NCBI GenBank assembly: GCA_003258795.1
Contig: QHMH01000008.1
Location: 62,001 to 126,000, forward strand
Origin: Candidatus Melainabacteria bacterium
Lineage (GTDB): Bacteria; Cyanobacteriota; Vampirovibrionia; Gastranaerophilales; Gastranaerophilaceae
Direction: 5' to 3'
Length of the DNA stretch: 64,000 nt
This document shows positions 35,104 to 43,791 of the stretch, one piece after another. The translations under genes were made by a program, and so were the position numbers. Below the pieces are notes generated by a model. The model had not been told where the DNA came from. It ran no database searches and saw nothing but the letters and a program-made list of their open reading frames with translations. Numbering within the stretch: position 1 is the first letter of the stretch; each line of letters begins with the position of its first letter.

Positions 35104-35634
35104 ATGAAAATATTAGTTCTTACAGGTAGTCCACGAAAAAATGGTAATTCAAACACTTTGGTTGATAATTTTATCAAAGGTGCAGAAGAAAAAGGTCATA
35201 ATGTTGTAAGATTTGATTCTGCATTTAAAAATGTTCATCCTTGTATTGCTTGTGATCATTGCGGATTAGATGGGATTTGTGCATATAAAGATGATTTTGT
35301 ATTTGTAAGAGAAAATGTTGTTGATGCGGATATGGTTGTTTTTGCAACTCCGATGTATTATTTTGGAATATCTGCTCAATTAAAAGCTGTTATTGATAGG
35401 TTTTGTTCTATAAATGAAAAAATTCATAAGCCTAAAAAAGCAGCTTTGTTTATGACTTATGCAGATACTGCAGAATTTGATGCAGAACCAATAAAAAAAC
35501 ATTATGAGGTTTTATTAAATTATCTTGGTTGGACAAGTGTTGGTGAAATTATTGCATCAGGAGTTTGGCAAGCTGGGAGCATAAATCAAACAAAATATCC
35601 GCAAAAAGCTTATGAATTTGGAAAAAGTTTATAA
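35104..35634 (+). CDS. NADPH-dependent FMN reductase-like iron-sulfur flavoprotein
   Basis: 176 aa flavodoxin-fold protein. LTGSPRKNGNSNTL binds the FMN phosphate, and the Cys cluster CIACDHCGLDGIC (residues 47-59) resembles the compact 4Fe-4S motif of iron-sulfur flavoproteins. ATPMYYFGISAQLK is the flavin-ring loop. It is followed 16 bp later by a membrane polyferredoxin gene, suggesting electron transfer between the two. The physiological acceptor is unknown. Confidence 0.85.
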   Translation: MKILVLTGSPRKNGNSNTLVDNFIKGAEEKGHNVVRFDSAFKNVHPCIACDHCGLDGICAYKDDFVFVRENVVDADMVVFATPMYYFGISAQLKAVIDRFCSINEKIHKPKKAALFMTYADTAEFDAEPIKKHYEVLLNYLGWTSVGEIIASGVWQAGSINQTKYPQKAYEFGKSL

Positions 35635-35650
35635 AAAAAGGTAAAAAGTA

Positions 35651-36922
35651 ATGAAAAACGCATATAAAATTAGGTTTATTGTTGCTTTGTTAATATTTGC
35701 ATTAGCAACTTTAGCGTTTATTGGACATTTTTATCCTGTTAAAATTTTAGATTTACAAATTGCACCTCTTATTCAAAGAGTTTTTGTTGATTTTTCTATT
35801 ATTGCGTTAATCTTGCTTATTACAATAATGTTTATAACATTGCTTTATGGAAGGTTTTACTGTTCAATAATTTGTCCGTTTGGGTTTTTGCAAGAGGTAA
35901 TGGCTCTAATTTTTAAATGCAAAAACAAAACGATTAAAAATTACCCAGCAAAATACTATATTATGGCATTATTTTTTGGTGCGATAGTCGGTGGAAGTGC
36001 AGTTGTTTTAAGGTATATTGAACCATATTCTTTGTTTGGGGCTGCGATATCAATCTCAATTTTAGGTATTGTTGCTATAATTACAGTTCTCGCAATCGTG
36101 TTCTTCAAAAACCAATTTTTTTGTACAAATATTTGTCCAGTTGGTGCCTTATTGGGACTTTTTTCTAAAAATTCGTTTAATAAAATATATGTAAAAACTG
36201 ATATGTGTGTAAGTTGCGGAATGTGTGAAAAAGCATGTCCTTCCGGATGTATTGATTCAAAAGAAAAAAATGTAGATAACGAAACTTGTATTAGGTGTTT
36301 AAAATGTTTACAAGTTTGTCCAAAAGGAGGCATAGAATTTGGTCATCAATTAAGTGGTGAAAAGATTTTTAGCCCAAAACGACGTCAACTAATTGTTGGG
36401 GCAACTGTTCTTACTGTTTTTGGAGGAATGATTAAAGCTGGAAAGGTTTTAAAGAATATTATTGCTGAAAAGGTTAAGGATATTATATTGCCAGCTGGGG
36501 CATTAACAAAAGAAAGGTTTTTAAATAAATGTTTTAATTGTAATTTGTGCGTTAAAAATTGTCCAAGTAAAATTTTAGCAAAAGCAGATAAAAATATTCC
36601 TGTGGTACACGTTGATTACAGTAACGGATATTGTAAATATGATTGTCATAAATGTGGAGAGGTTTGTCCAACTGGAGCAATTAAACGTTTACCTATTGAA
36701 GAAAAGCAGAATTTGAGAATAGCTATGGCAGTAATAGATAATCAAATATGTACAGGTTGTGGTCTTTGTGTCGAAAGTTGTCCTCATAGTGCAATAACAA
36801 AACAAAGTGGGAAAAACCCAAATCTTAATGCGTTAAAATGCATTGGGTGTGGAGCGTGTAAAAGTGTATGTAGATTTAATGCAATTAAGATATATTCAGT
36901 AAGTGAACAAAAAAATATTTAG
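35651..36922 (+). CDS. membrane-bound polyferredoxin (NapH/CcoG-like 4Fe-4S protein)
   Basis: 423 aa. Four hydrophobic helices lie in the first ~170 residues with NapH-type CPFGFLQE and CPVGALLG motifs. At least four 4Fe-4S cassettes follow (CVSCGMCEKACP, CIRCLKCLQVCP, CFNCNLCVKNCP, CTGCGLCVESCP and CIGCGACKSVC). A hydrophobic segment between the second and third cassettes resembles a twin-arginine-less signal or extra helix. It probably passes electrons between the flavoprotein encoded upstream and a membrane partner. Specific pathway unknown. Confidence 0.88.
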   Translation: MKNAYKIRFIVALLIFALATLAFIGHFYPVKILDLQIAPLIQRVFVDFSIIALILLITIMFITLLYGRFYCSIICPFGFLQEVMALIFKCKNKTIKNYPAKYYIMALFFGAIVGGSAVVLRYIEPYSLFGAAISISILGIVAIITVLAIVFFKNQFFCTNICPVGALLGLFSKNSFNKIYVKTDMCVSCGMCEKACPSGCIDSKEKNVDNETCIRCLKCLQVCPKGGIEFGHQLSGEKIFSPKRRQLIVGATVLTVFGGMIKAGKVLKNIIAEKVKDIILPAGALTKERFLNKCFNCNLCVKNCPSKILAKADKNIPVVHVDYSNGYCKYDCHKCGEVCPTGAIKRLPIEEKQNLRIAMAVIDNQICTGCGLCVESCPHSAITKQSGKNPNLNALKCIGCGACKSVCRFNAIKIYSVSEQKNI

Positions 36923-36937
36923 AGTAAGGAGAAAATT

Positions 36938-37255
36938 ATTTCAGTAGGCTTTACAGAAATATTGCTAATTCTCGTTGTAATCTCATTGGTTTTAGCAGGA
37001 ATTGTTTTTCAATTCGAATCAACAAAACCAGATGGTTTAGAATGGTCGTTATTGAATATCTCTGATGCAGTTATTATGCAAACTCAAGGTTTATTGTTTA
37101 ATATATCAGAAGCTATTCAAAATAATCTATCTGTGCTTTCAAGTATGTCATACAGTATAGGAAATATTGCTGGAGTTCTATTGGTTGTGGTATTTATGTA
37201 TATAACTTTCTTAATGTTAGGAAGAAAAGTAGTTTTTGAAACAAATGAAAAATAA
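36938..37255 (+). CDS. PDGLE-type membrane protein (nickel/cobalt transport-associated)
   Basis: About 105 aa. One membrane helix (ILLILVVISLVLAGIVF), an extracytoplasmic loop containing KPDGLEWSL, and a second helix (GVLLVVVFMYITFLML). This is the layout of PDGLE-domain proteins linked to cobalt/nickel ECF transporters. There is no ATG or GTG. AAGGAG stands six bases before an ATT codon at 36938, while TTG 36962 lacks a ribosome binding site and would remove part of helix 1. Either it starts at ATT or the start codon has been lost. A decayed nickel-related larE follows. Confidence 0.6.
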   Translation: MSVGFTEILLILVVISLVLAGIVFQFESTKPDGLEWSLLNISDAVIMQTQGLLFNISEAIQNNLSVLSSMSYSIGNIAGVLLVVVFMYITFLMLGRKVVFETNEK

Positions 37256-37280
37256 TAAATTCGTATCACTAAAAGAATAA

Positions 37281-37626
37281 TTGAACAATCTGAATAAGCA
37301 GGGCTTGTGCCTTGCTTTTTCAGGGGTATTGATAGTACGTTATTACTTTATTTATGTAAAGAAACGAATGTAATAGCAATAACATTTAGTTCTAATTTCC
37401 AAACAAAAGAAGAAATTGAGCTAACAAAAGAGCTATGCAAGCAATATTGCGTAAAACAATTTGTTGTTGAAAAAAACATTTTTGATAATCCAATAATTTT
37501 AAATAATCCAAAAGATAGATGCTATCATTGCAAGAATTGAAATATCACCATAAAAATTTGAAGATTTATTGTTCCAGAAAAATAAAATAGTAGAAAAATT
37601 GAAGGAAATATGCAATTTCTTATAGT
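37281..37626 (+). pseudogene. larE: larE remnant (ATP-dependent sacrificial sulfur transferase)
   Basis: From TTG 37281 the frame reads MNNLNKQGLCLAFSG, then the PP-loop continues as GIDSTLLLYL one frame over. One G is missing from a G-run at about 37323-37326. Residues after it match LarE (VIAITFSSNF, then NPKDRCYHCK), stopping at 37540. A further fragment KIVEKLKEICNFL at 37588-37626 looks like the next conserved helix in yet another frame. LarE makes the nickel-pincer cofactor of lactate racemase. The gene is frameshifted and truncated, hence non-functional. Confidence 0.7.
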
Positions 37627-37662
37627 AAAAGAATTTAGAGTTACAATTTAAATTTACATTTT

Positions 37663-37902
37663 TTATTCAAACAGTTTATGCTCTAAGATATTGTTAAGTG
37701 TATATTTTCTTGATTTTTTTGAGAAATCAGCAATTACCAAAAAACCTTCTTCTACCCAATCTTGAGCTAATTTTCTTGCCGTTCTTGGTGCAAAGTTAAA
37801 GAACTCGGCAATATCGCTTGATGTGATTGTTTTTTGATTTTTAAATAACTGTTGTAAATTACCAACAGGTTTGAGAAAAATTTCCAGAGTATATTGAGAA
37901 AA
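37663..37902 (-). pseudogene. remnant of a winged-helix protein C-terminus
   Basis: 79 codons open on the minus strand with no start codon, beginning directly after and in frame with the ATPase stop. The product has a clear winged helix-turn-helix: KTITSSDIAEFFNFAPRTARKLAQDWVEEGFL, here spanning residues about 25-56, then SRKYTLN. Such a wHTH is common at the C-terminus of Fic or Schlafen-like AAA-4 proteins. It looks like the tail of a gene whose front was lost, perhaps when the neighbouring defence genes arrived. Confidence 0.5.
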
Positions 37903-39813
37903 TTATTTCTTCTTTAATAAATAATTTTCTTTTTTGATAAGCAAATCTCCCCTTACATTGTTTTGATATATATCAGGGAATTCATCAGTAGTTAATATTA
38001 TTTGATAATTATCTTCAGAATCATCTTTAATATGTTCTAATTGAGAAATAGCTCTTTTTAGATTTTCTGTATCTATTCCATCTGTATCAGGAGTATCAAT
38101 AAGTAGAAATCTTGGAAACTTGATATTATCATATTTTAGTGACATGTAAAGCAATGTATAAAAATACATCATTCTAATATGTACAGAAGCACTTTTTTCT
38201 TTATAAACACCATGATCAATTATAGGCATGTAGTTATCTTTATCAATATTCGCAGATTTGCAGTCTTCTAAAGAATTTGTCATTAATTCATTGAATTTAT
38301 CTCCAAATATAAGTATTTTTTGGAAAATATCTTGTTGAGCTTCTTTTTCTAACTTTTCCTTGTTTATCTTTTTTATTTGATATTCATTATCAGAATTTTG
38401 GTAAGAATTTCTTAATTGTTCTAATTTTTCTTCTACTTTTATATATTCAGAAAAAGTTTCCATTTCCATTCGATTTTTTGCTATATCTTTGTCTATTTTA
38501 TCTAACTGTTGGAAATTTATTTTATTATTATAATTTTTTAAATACTCATTTATATTATTTTTAATATCTTTTATTTCATTTATAATTTCAGATTTTTTGT
38601 CATTAAGAATTTTAATTTCATCTTGAATCATTTTTATCGATATCTTCAAAGTTTCTAGAGATTTATTTTTTGATTTTAAAATATTTTTATATTCTTCCGT
38701 ATTATATTCAAATATAATATTTTCATCCTCAATCTTATTACCACAATAGCATATATTGGGGTCTTTTTTCTCTGGCAGTTCTTTTAAGCACCAGGGACAA
38801 GTATTAAGTGAAAATAGAGACAATTTCTCATTTGTAAAAATTATCTTTTTAAGTTGATTTATTTCAATATTTAAATGTCTTTCTGTGTCTCTTTGAAAAT
38901 TTAATTCTTGATAATCAGCATATATTTTTTCATTTAAGTCACTGTGAATGTTTTCTTTTTTTAATAAATCCTGCCTAGATAAATATAGTTCCTTTTCATA
39001 ATCAGTTTGGTTGATAGAATTCTTAATAGATTCTCTGTGATCTAAAAGTTGTCTTTGTATATCTCTTAATTGTTCTAATTTTTCTTTTGCAAATACTAAA
39101 TTTAAATCTATTTCACAGCCTCTTCGAATTTCATCCGCTGTTTTTTGATATTCATCAAGTAAATTCTTTGCTTTTAACCTATTAACTTCTGCTTCTTTGT
39201 ATTCATTAACAGCATTATAATAATCTTCATAGTTTTCTCCCATAAGTAACTCAAAAATTACCTTACGAATAAATTCTGAATTTTGTATATAATTATCCTG
39301 TAATGGATTTTTATAAATTTTTTCTGGTGCAGTTTGTTGATCATAGTAGAATAATCGACTGAGATCCTTTATGTTTAAAATATAAGAATGATAACCATCA
39401 TACAGTTTCACATTTTTAATATTTAATTTTTCAAGTAGCCAGTCAGAAAATATACGGTTATTATTATTTCTATTGACTGGTAAATATTCATATTTATTTT
39501 CTTCACCATAAACTTGTATAGCAATATTATTATCACCTATGTCTCGTTTTAATGAATATATTTCATTATTTATTTCGAGATTTATTTTTATATAATTATT
39601 TGTATCAGTTGTTATTTCTTTATGCTGAGTGGATGAATCTCTTTTAAATTGGTAAACTTCCCCTCCAATTGCATAATATATAAGATCACACAAAGTAGAT
39701 TTACCAGACCCATTCTTTCCACGAATAATGTTTAAACCGTCGGTAAATTCTGGAGAATCATAATAATAATTATCACCGTTATAGTGGACTGATTTGATTT
39801 TTATGTTTCCCAT
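37903..39813 (-). CDS. ABC-three-component system SMC/Rad50-like ATPase
   Basis: 636 aa. Walker A GKNGSGKST lies at residues 32-40 and Walker B LLIDTPD near 570-576, separated by two long coiled coils. At the centre CPWC (339-342) and CYC (355-357) form a zinc-hook-like element. This is the Rad50/SMC layout seen in ABC-3C conflict systems. The N-terminus overlaps the middle-component gene by 13 bp. It probably senses or clamps DNA and controls the nuclease-like subunit encoded upstream. It is very AT-rich compared with the housekeeping genes, fitting acquired DNA. Confidence 0.85.
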   Translation of the reverse strand: MGNIKIKSVHYNGDNYYYDSPEFTDGLNIIRGKNGSGKSTLCDLIYYAIGGEVYQFKRDSSTQHKEITTDTNNYIKINLEINNEIYSLKRDIGDNNIAIQVYGEENKYEYLPVNRNNNNRIFSDWLLEKLNIKNVKLYDGYHSYILNIKDLSRLFYYDQQTAPEKIYKNPLQDNYIQNSEFIRKVIFELLMGENYEDYYNAVNEYKEAEVNRLKAKNLLDEYQKTADEIRRGCEIDLNLVFAKEKLEQLRDIQRQLLDHRESIKNSINQTDYEKELYLSRQDLLKKENIHSDLNEKIYADYQELNFQRDTERHLNIEINQLKKIIFTNEKLSLFSLNTCPWCLKELPEKKDPNICYCGNKIEDENIIFEYNTEEYKNILKSKNKSLETLKISIKMIQDEIKILNDKKSEIINEIKDIKNNINEYLKNYNNKINFQQLDKIDKDIAKNRMEMETFSEYIKVEEKLEQLRNSYQNSDNEYQIKKINKEKLEKEAQQDIFQKILIFGDKFNELMTNSLEDCKSANIDKDNYMPIIDHGVYKEKSASVHIRMMYFYTLLYMSLKYDNIKFPRFLLIDTPDTDGIDTENLKRAISQLEHIKDDSEDNYQIILTTDEFPDIYQNNVRGDLLIKKENYLLKKK

Positions 39814-40340
39814 ACTTTTACTCCGTTTTGTTCATATATTTGATTAAGTAATGTAGTAAATTTATATGCCTTAACTCCTCTTATAGATGATGTGTTATTA
39901 AAATTTTTTAAATTTTCATATTCATATTTGAAATATACTTTATTTGTAATAGGTTCTATTAAGTTTTTATTACTTTCGTCAATAAATAGTTTATTTTTTA
40001 AGATATCTTGTTTATTCAACACAAGATGAATAATTCCTTTGTTTTGCAATGCTTTCAATACTAAATAAATTCTGTTTTGTCGAGAAGAAGCGTTAACATA
40101 TGAATTTCTTAATTGCATTTTTTCTTTTTGTGTGGGAAATCCCCATTTTGCAATAATATTTGTTAATACATCAGAAGACGCAAAATCGACTAAATATGAT
40201 AATTTTCTATAGTCCTTAAAACTATTTTCAATATTATAGCAATTAAAGAAATCTAATATTATAAGTATATTATATGTTAAAAAACAGGCATCTTTATCTT
40301 TATCAAATAATATTCTCTTTTTTATATCATTGTTTATCAT
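39801..40340 (-). CDS. ABC-three-component system middle component
   Basis: 179 aa small protein, predicted winged-helix/helical, starting MINNDIKKRILFDKDKDACF. Overlapping start and stop codons on both sides (4 bp with the upstream gene, 13 bp with the ATPase) show it belongs to one operon. Size and placement between a CTD effector and an SMC-like ATPase match the middle component of ABC-3C systems. Single-sequence reading gives only weak motif support, so the call rests mainly on context. Confidence 0.65.
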   Translation of the reverse strand: MINNDIKKRILFDKDKDACFLTYNILIILDFFNCYNIENSFKDYRKLSYLVDFASSDVLTNIIAKWGFPTQKEKMQLRNSYVNASSRQNRIYLVLKALQNKGIIHLVLNKQDILKNKLFIDESNKNLIEPITNKVYFKYEYENLKNFNNTSSIRGVKAYKFTTLLNQIYEQNGVKVWET

Positions 40341-41587
40341 ATATCAATGTCCTCATGGTAATCATCAAAAGCTAAATAACATTCATTGAACAAACTTAAA
40401 ACCATACCCTTGATTGTTTCTTTATTATTATATTGATAATTATATGTTTTTGATAATTCAACAATATTGGCTTCTGATTCTCTATACAATTCTTCAAACA
40501 TTAAATCTAGTTGCTTTTCAGTAATTGCAGTTATACCTACATTTTGGTTGTTTTCTAGTAAAAGTTCAGAACATCTCATAAAAATCCTATATTTTTGTCC
40601 CAGATATTGTTGTTTATTTGAAGCCTTATTTTCCTCTACACTAGCATTTGCAATTTTTCTTTGTAATAATCGAAGTTTTTTAATACTATATTCTGGAGTT
40701 ACTGCCTTGATTTTACCTTCAATTCCTCTTATATCACTTACATTTTCAAAAGAATCCCATAGCGGGTCTTCTGGCTTGTTCTGTTCATACGTTCCTAGTT
40801 CAAGAAAAATGTTTCTTATATCAGAATATGTGACAAAATTTGCAGGATAATTTTTCGCTTGTTTTTTTTCAAGTAGATGCATTATTTGAGAATTTATATA
40901 TGATTCCATTCCTTTATGTTGAATAGCATCAAAAAGATTGCTATTTTTTATTTTCTCTAATGTATCTTGTTCCAATGTATCTATGTCTGAACTTTCAAAT
41001 AAAAATTCTATTCTATTCAAAAAATTAATCCAATCACTTTCCAGCATATTTTCAATTTCTGCTAACAAACCATTAGTTTCTGATTTTGAATAGATTTCTT
41101 TATATTTTGTTATAATAATAGTTCTAACATTTTCAATTATCTTTGAATCATGTTGATAGTCCCTATTTGTTAACAAACTTAATATTGGGGTTTCTGGTAA
41201 TTGTATTCCTATTTCTTTAATATTTGTAGTTTCATATTCTTTGCCTATTTTATTTGTGGCTACAAAAATATAGTTTGCTTCAGATGTTCTCTTGCTTTCT
41301 AACCAATTTTCTAAAAAATTAATAACACTAGTATATATTTCTCTACTTGAAAACGTAAATTTTGTATTAGCATCATAATATTTGTCTTGTTCTATGATCT
41401 TCTGCTCTTCTGACTCTTTAAATATGTGACCAAAAATATCATCTAAATATTCAATAGCAAAAAAGAATTCATTACTATTCTTTAACGTGTCGAATATATG
41501 CGATATAACACGCTGCTTTTGATATAAAAATCCCGTTGCCTGTTTCCCGGCTTCTCTGTTAATGATTTTTGTTGGATAACTCGCCAT
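40337..41587 (-). CDS. ABC-3C CTD protein with Cap4/DUF4297-like nuclease N-terminus
   Basis: 416 aa. Residues 15-100 show GFLYQKQRVISHIFD, then E46, D49-D50 and Q67-x-K69 (AIEYLDDI ... EQDKYY) and a following FLENWLES helix. This order (E, DD, QxK) resembles restriction-fold nucleases of the Cap4/DUF4297 type. Residues about 170-416 are helical and end in FNECYLAFDDYHED, consistent with the ABC-3C C-terminal domain that docks to the ATPase. As first gene of the operon it is the likely DNA-cutting effector. ATG 41587 lies 166 bp from the divergent methylase gene. Confidence 0.65.
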   Translation of the reverse strand: MASYPTKIINREAGKQATGFLYQKQRVISHIFDTLKNSNEFFFAIEYLDDIFGHIFKESEEQKIIEQDKYYDANTKFTFSSREIYTSVINFLENWLESKRTSEANYIFVATNKIGKEYETTNIKEIGIQLPETPILSLLTNRDYQHDSKIIENVRTIIITKYKEIYSKSETNGLLAEIENMLESDWINFLNRIEFLFESSDIDTLEQDTLEKIKNSNLFDAIQHKGMESYINSQIMHLLEKKQAKNYPANFVTYSDIRNIFLELGTYEQNKPEDPLWDSFENVSDIRGIEGKIKAVTPEYSIKKLRLLQRKIANASVEENKASNKQQYLGQKYRIFMRCSELLLENNQNVGITAITEKQLDLMFEELYRESEANIVELSKTYNYQYNNKETIKGMVLSLFNECYLAFDDYHEDIDI

Positions 41588-41753
41588 ATAATCTATTCCT
41601 AATACAATAATGTTACCATAAATATTAAATTTATTTAATGTTGAAGTAAAAGTTTTATTACATAAGCTGTTTTGTATATATTAAAACTTATCAACAAATT
41701 AGACATGCATGGTATATTTGTATTACAATGTACACAGGTAAAGGAGTATTGGT

Positions 41754-42857
41754 TTGTCTGTTCAAACTATAGAAAGGCAAAATAAAAACAATCGAACAAG
41801 TTCTAATAATAAAGGTTTAGAACTTGTTGTCAATAATGATTGTTCAGATATCGGTTATTTTTCAATAAATAACCGTCGTTATCTTGGAAATAAGTATAAG
41901 TTAAATAACTTTATTCAATCTACAATAGCTGATGTTTGTGGCGATTTTGAGTCTTTTGCGGATTTGTTTGCAGGTACAGGTTCAGTTGCTTCTATTTATC
42001 AGGATAAACACCTTATTGTTAATGATATTTTATACAGCAATTATGTATGTCACCAAACTTGGTTTGGAGCAGAAAAATACTCAAGAACAAAAATTGCTGG
42101 TTTTATCAAGAGATATAACACAATTTCTATATCATCCGATAATTATATGTCTAAAAATTATAGTGATACTTATTTTAGCAAGAAGAATTGTCGTAAAATT
42201 GGCTATATTAGAGAAGATATTGAGAAAAATTATAAAAATGAATCATTGAATAACAGAGAGAAATGTATTTTAATCACCTCTCTTTTATATGCGATGGATA
42301 AAATAGCAAATACATGTGGACACTATGATGCATATAGAAAAAATGGTGAATTAGATAAAAATCTTGAATTGCAAATGCCAAAAATCGAGAAAGCAAACAT
42401 TCAAAACGAAATCTACAACGAAGATATAAATAATTTAGTAAAGGTTATTTCAGCAGATATTGTGTACCTTGATCCACCTTATAATTCAAGACAATATTGC
42501 GATGCGTACCATTTATTAGAAAATGTTGCACGTTGGGAAAAACCAAAGGTTATTGGAGTTGCTAAAAAGATGGATAGGACAGCACTAAAAAGTGATTACT
42601 GTACTATTAGTGCAACAAAAGCATTCGAGGATTTGATTAAAAACATAAAGGCAAAATATATTGTTCTTTCATATAATAATATGGCAAATAAGGGTAATGA
42701 CCGTTCAAATGCTAAATTATCAGATGAAGATATTTTAAGAATTTTAAGTGCAAAAGGTAAAGTTCAGCAATTTTCACAGGATTATAAAGCATTTTCAACA
42801 GGTAAGTCCAATATTGAAGAAAATGCAGAAAGACTTTTTGTATGCCAATGCTTTTAG
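41754..42857 (+). CDS. D12-class DNA adenine methyltransferase, first of pair
   Basis: 367 aa. The N-terminal ~40 residues are polar and poorly conserved. Then NRRYLGNKYKL, motif I DLFAGTGSV (from residue 70) and motif IV DPPYNSRQY (residue 240) define an N6-adenine methyltransferase of the Dam/D12 class in alpha order. A CGHYDAY stretch lies in the recognition region. The start is TTG 41754 with AAAGGAG upstream. It overlaps the second methylase gene by 16 bp. It would protect one strand of an asymmetric site cut by the AlwI-like enzyme downstream. Confidence 0.9.
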   Translation: MSVQTIERQNKNNRTSSNNKGLELVVNNDCSDIGYFSINNRRYLGNKYKLNNFIQSTIADVCGDFESFADLFAGTGSVASIYQDKHLIVNDILYSNYVCHQTWFGAEKYSRTKIAGFIKRYNTISISSDNYMSKNYSDTYFSKKNCRKIGYIREDIEKNYKNESLNNREKCILITSLLYAMDKIANTCGHYDAYRKNGELDKNLELQMPKIEKANIQNEIYNEDINNLVKVISADIVYLDPPYNSRQYCDAYHLLENVARWEKPKVIGVAKKMDRTALKSDYCTISATKAFEDLIKNIKAKYIVLSYNNMANKGNDRSNAKLSDEDILRILSAKGKVQQFSQDYKAFSTGKSNIEENAERLFVCQCF

Positions 42858-43786
42858 ATAAAGATACAGACTTAGAAATTATACAATCTCCCTTGAATTA
42901 TACAGGGGGAAAGTTTAAGTTGCTTCCGCAGATATTACCATTATTCCCCCAAAATATCGATATATTCGTTGATTTGTTCTGTGGTGGAGCAAACGTGGGA
43001 GTAAATGTAGAAAGTAATAGGACAATACTAAATGATACTGATGATAACCTAACATCTTTGTTTAATATGTTTAAAAATTTGGGTTCAGATTGTTTACCTT
43101 TACTTGACGAAATTATAGAAAAATACGGCTTATCTCAAAGTGCAGAACATGGATATGAATATTATGGTTGTGATAGTGGAACCGGATTAGCACCTTATAA
43201 TAAGGGCAAGTTTTTAAAATTAAGAGAAGATTTCAACAATAGTCCTGATCCCGGTTACTACCATTATGCAATGTTATATGTGCTTATAATTTATTCATTC
43301 AATAATCAAATTCGCTTTAACCGACAAGGTCAATTTAATTTACCGGTTGGAAAAAGAGATTTTAATGAAAAAATGAAAGATAAATTGAATAAATTTATAA
43401 CAAGACTAACGTCGAAAAGATACGAATTTTCTAATTATGATTTTAGAAATTTTGACATATCTCAACTAAATTCGGATAGCTTCGTTTATGCTGATCCGCC
43501 ATACTTAATTACTTGTGCTACATACAATGAACAAGGTGGATGGAATGAGCAAGATGAAAGGGATTTGCTGAAATTTCTTGATAAATTGCACTCAAATAAT
43601 ATTAAATTTGCACTATCAAATGTTTTGAGAAGCAAAGGAAAAGAAAATTCAATACTTATAAATTGGACTAATAAAAATAGTAATAAATATCGTGTTATCA
43701 ACTTGAACTTTGATTATAATAATTCGAATTATCAGGTTAAAGATAAAAATTCGGTTACAGAAGAAGTTTTAATTATAAATTATTAA
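42842..43786 (+). CDS. D12-class DNA adenine methyltransferase, second of pair
   Basis: 314 aa Dam-like enzyme: LNYTGGKFKLLPQIL (AdoMet-binding start), DLFCGGANVGVN (motif I from D44) and ADPPYLIT (motif IV, residue 218). It is closer to Dam/DpnM than the first methylase. Type IIS systems with asymmetric sites need a methylase for each strand, which explains the pair. The gene begins inside the 3' end of the first methylase and ends 5 bp before the nuclease gene. Confidence 0.9.
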   Translation: MPMLLDKDTDLEIIQSPLNYTGGKFKLLPQILPLFPQNIDIFVDLFCGGANVGVNVESNRTILNDTDDNLTSLFNMFKNLGSDCLPLLDEIIEKYGLSQSAEHGYEYYGCDSGTGLAPYNKGKFLKLREDFNNSPDPGYYHYAMLYVLIIYSFNNQIRFNRQGQFNLPVGKRDFNEKMKDKLNKFITRLTSKRYEFSNYDFRNFDISQLNSDSFVYADPPYLITCATYNEQGGWNEQDERDLLKFLDKLHSNNIKFALSNVLRSKGKENSILINWTNKNSNKYRVINLNFDYNNSNYQVKDKNSVTEEVLIINY

Positions 43787-43791
43787 GGAGT

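Noticed and set aside
35956..36333. 125-aa frame antisense to the polyferredoxin gene
   Set aside because: Mirror of the Cys-rich ferredoxin coding sequence; no start signals.
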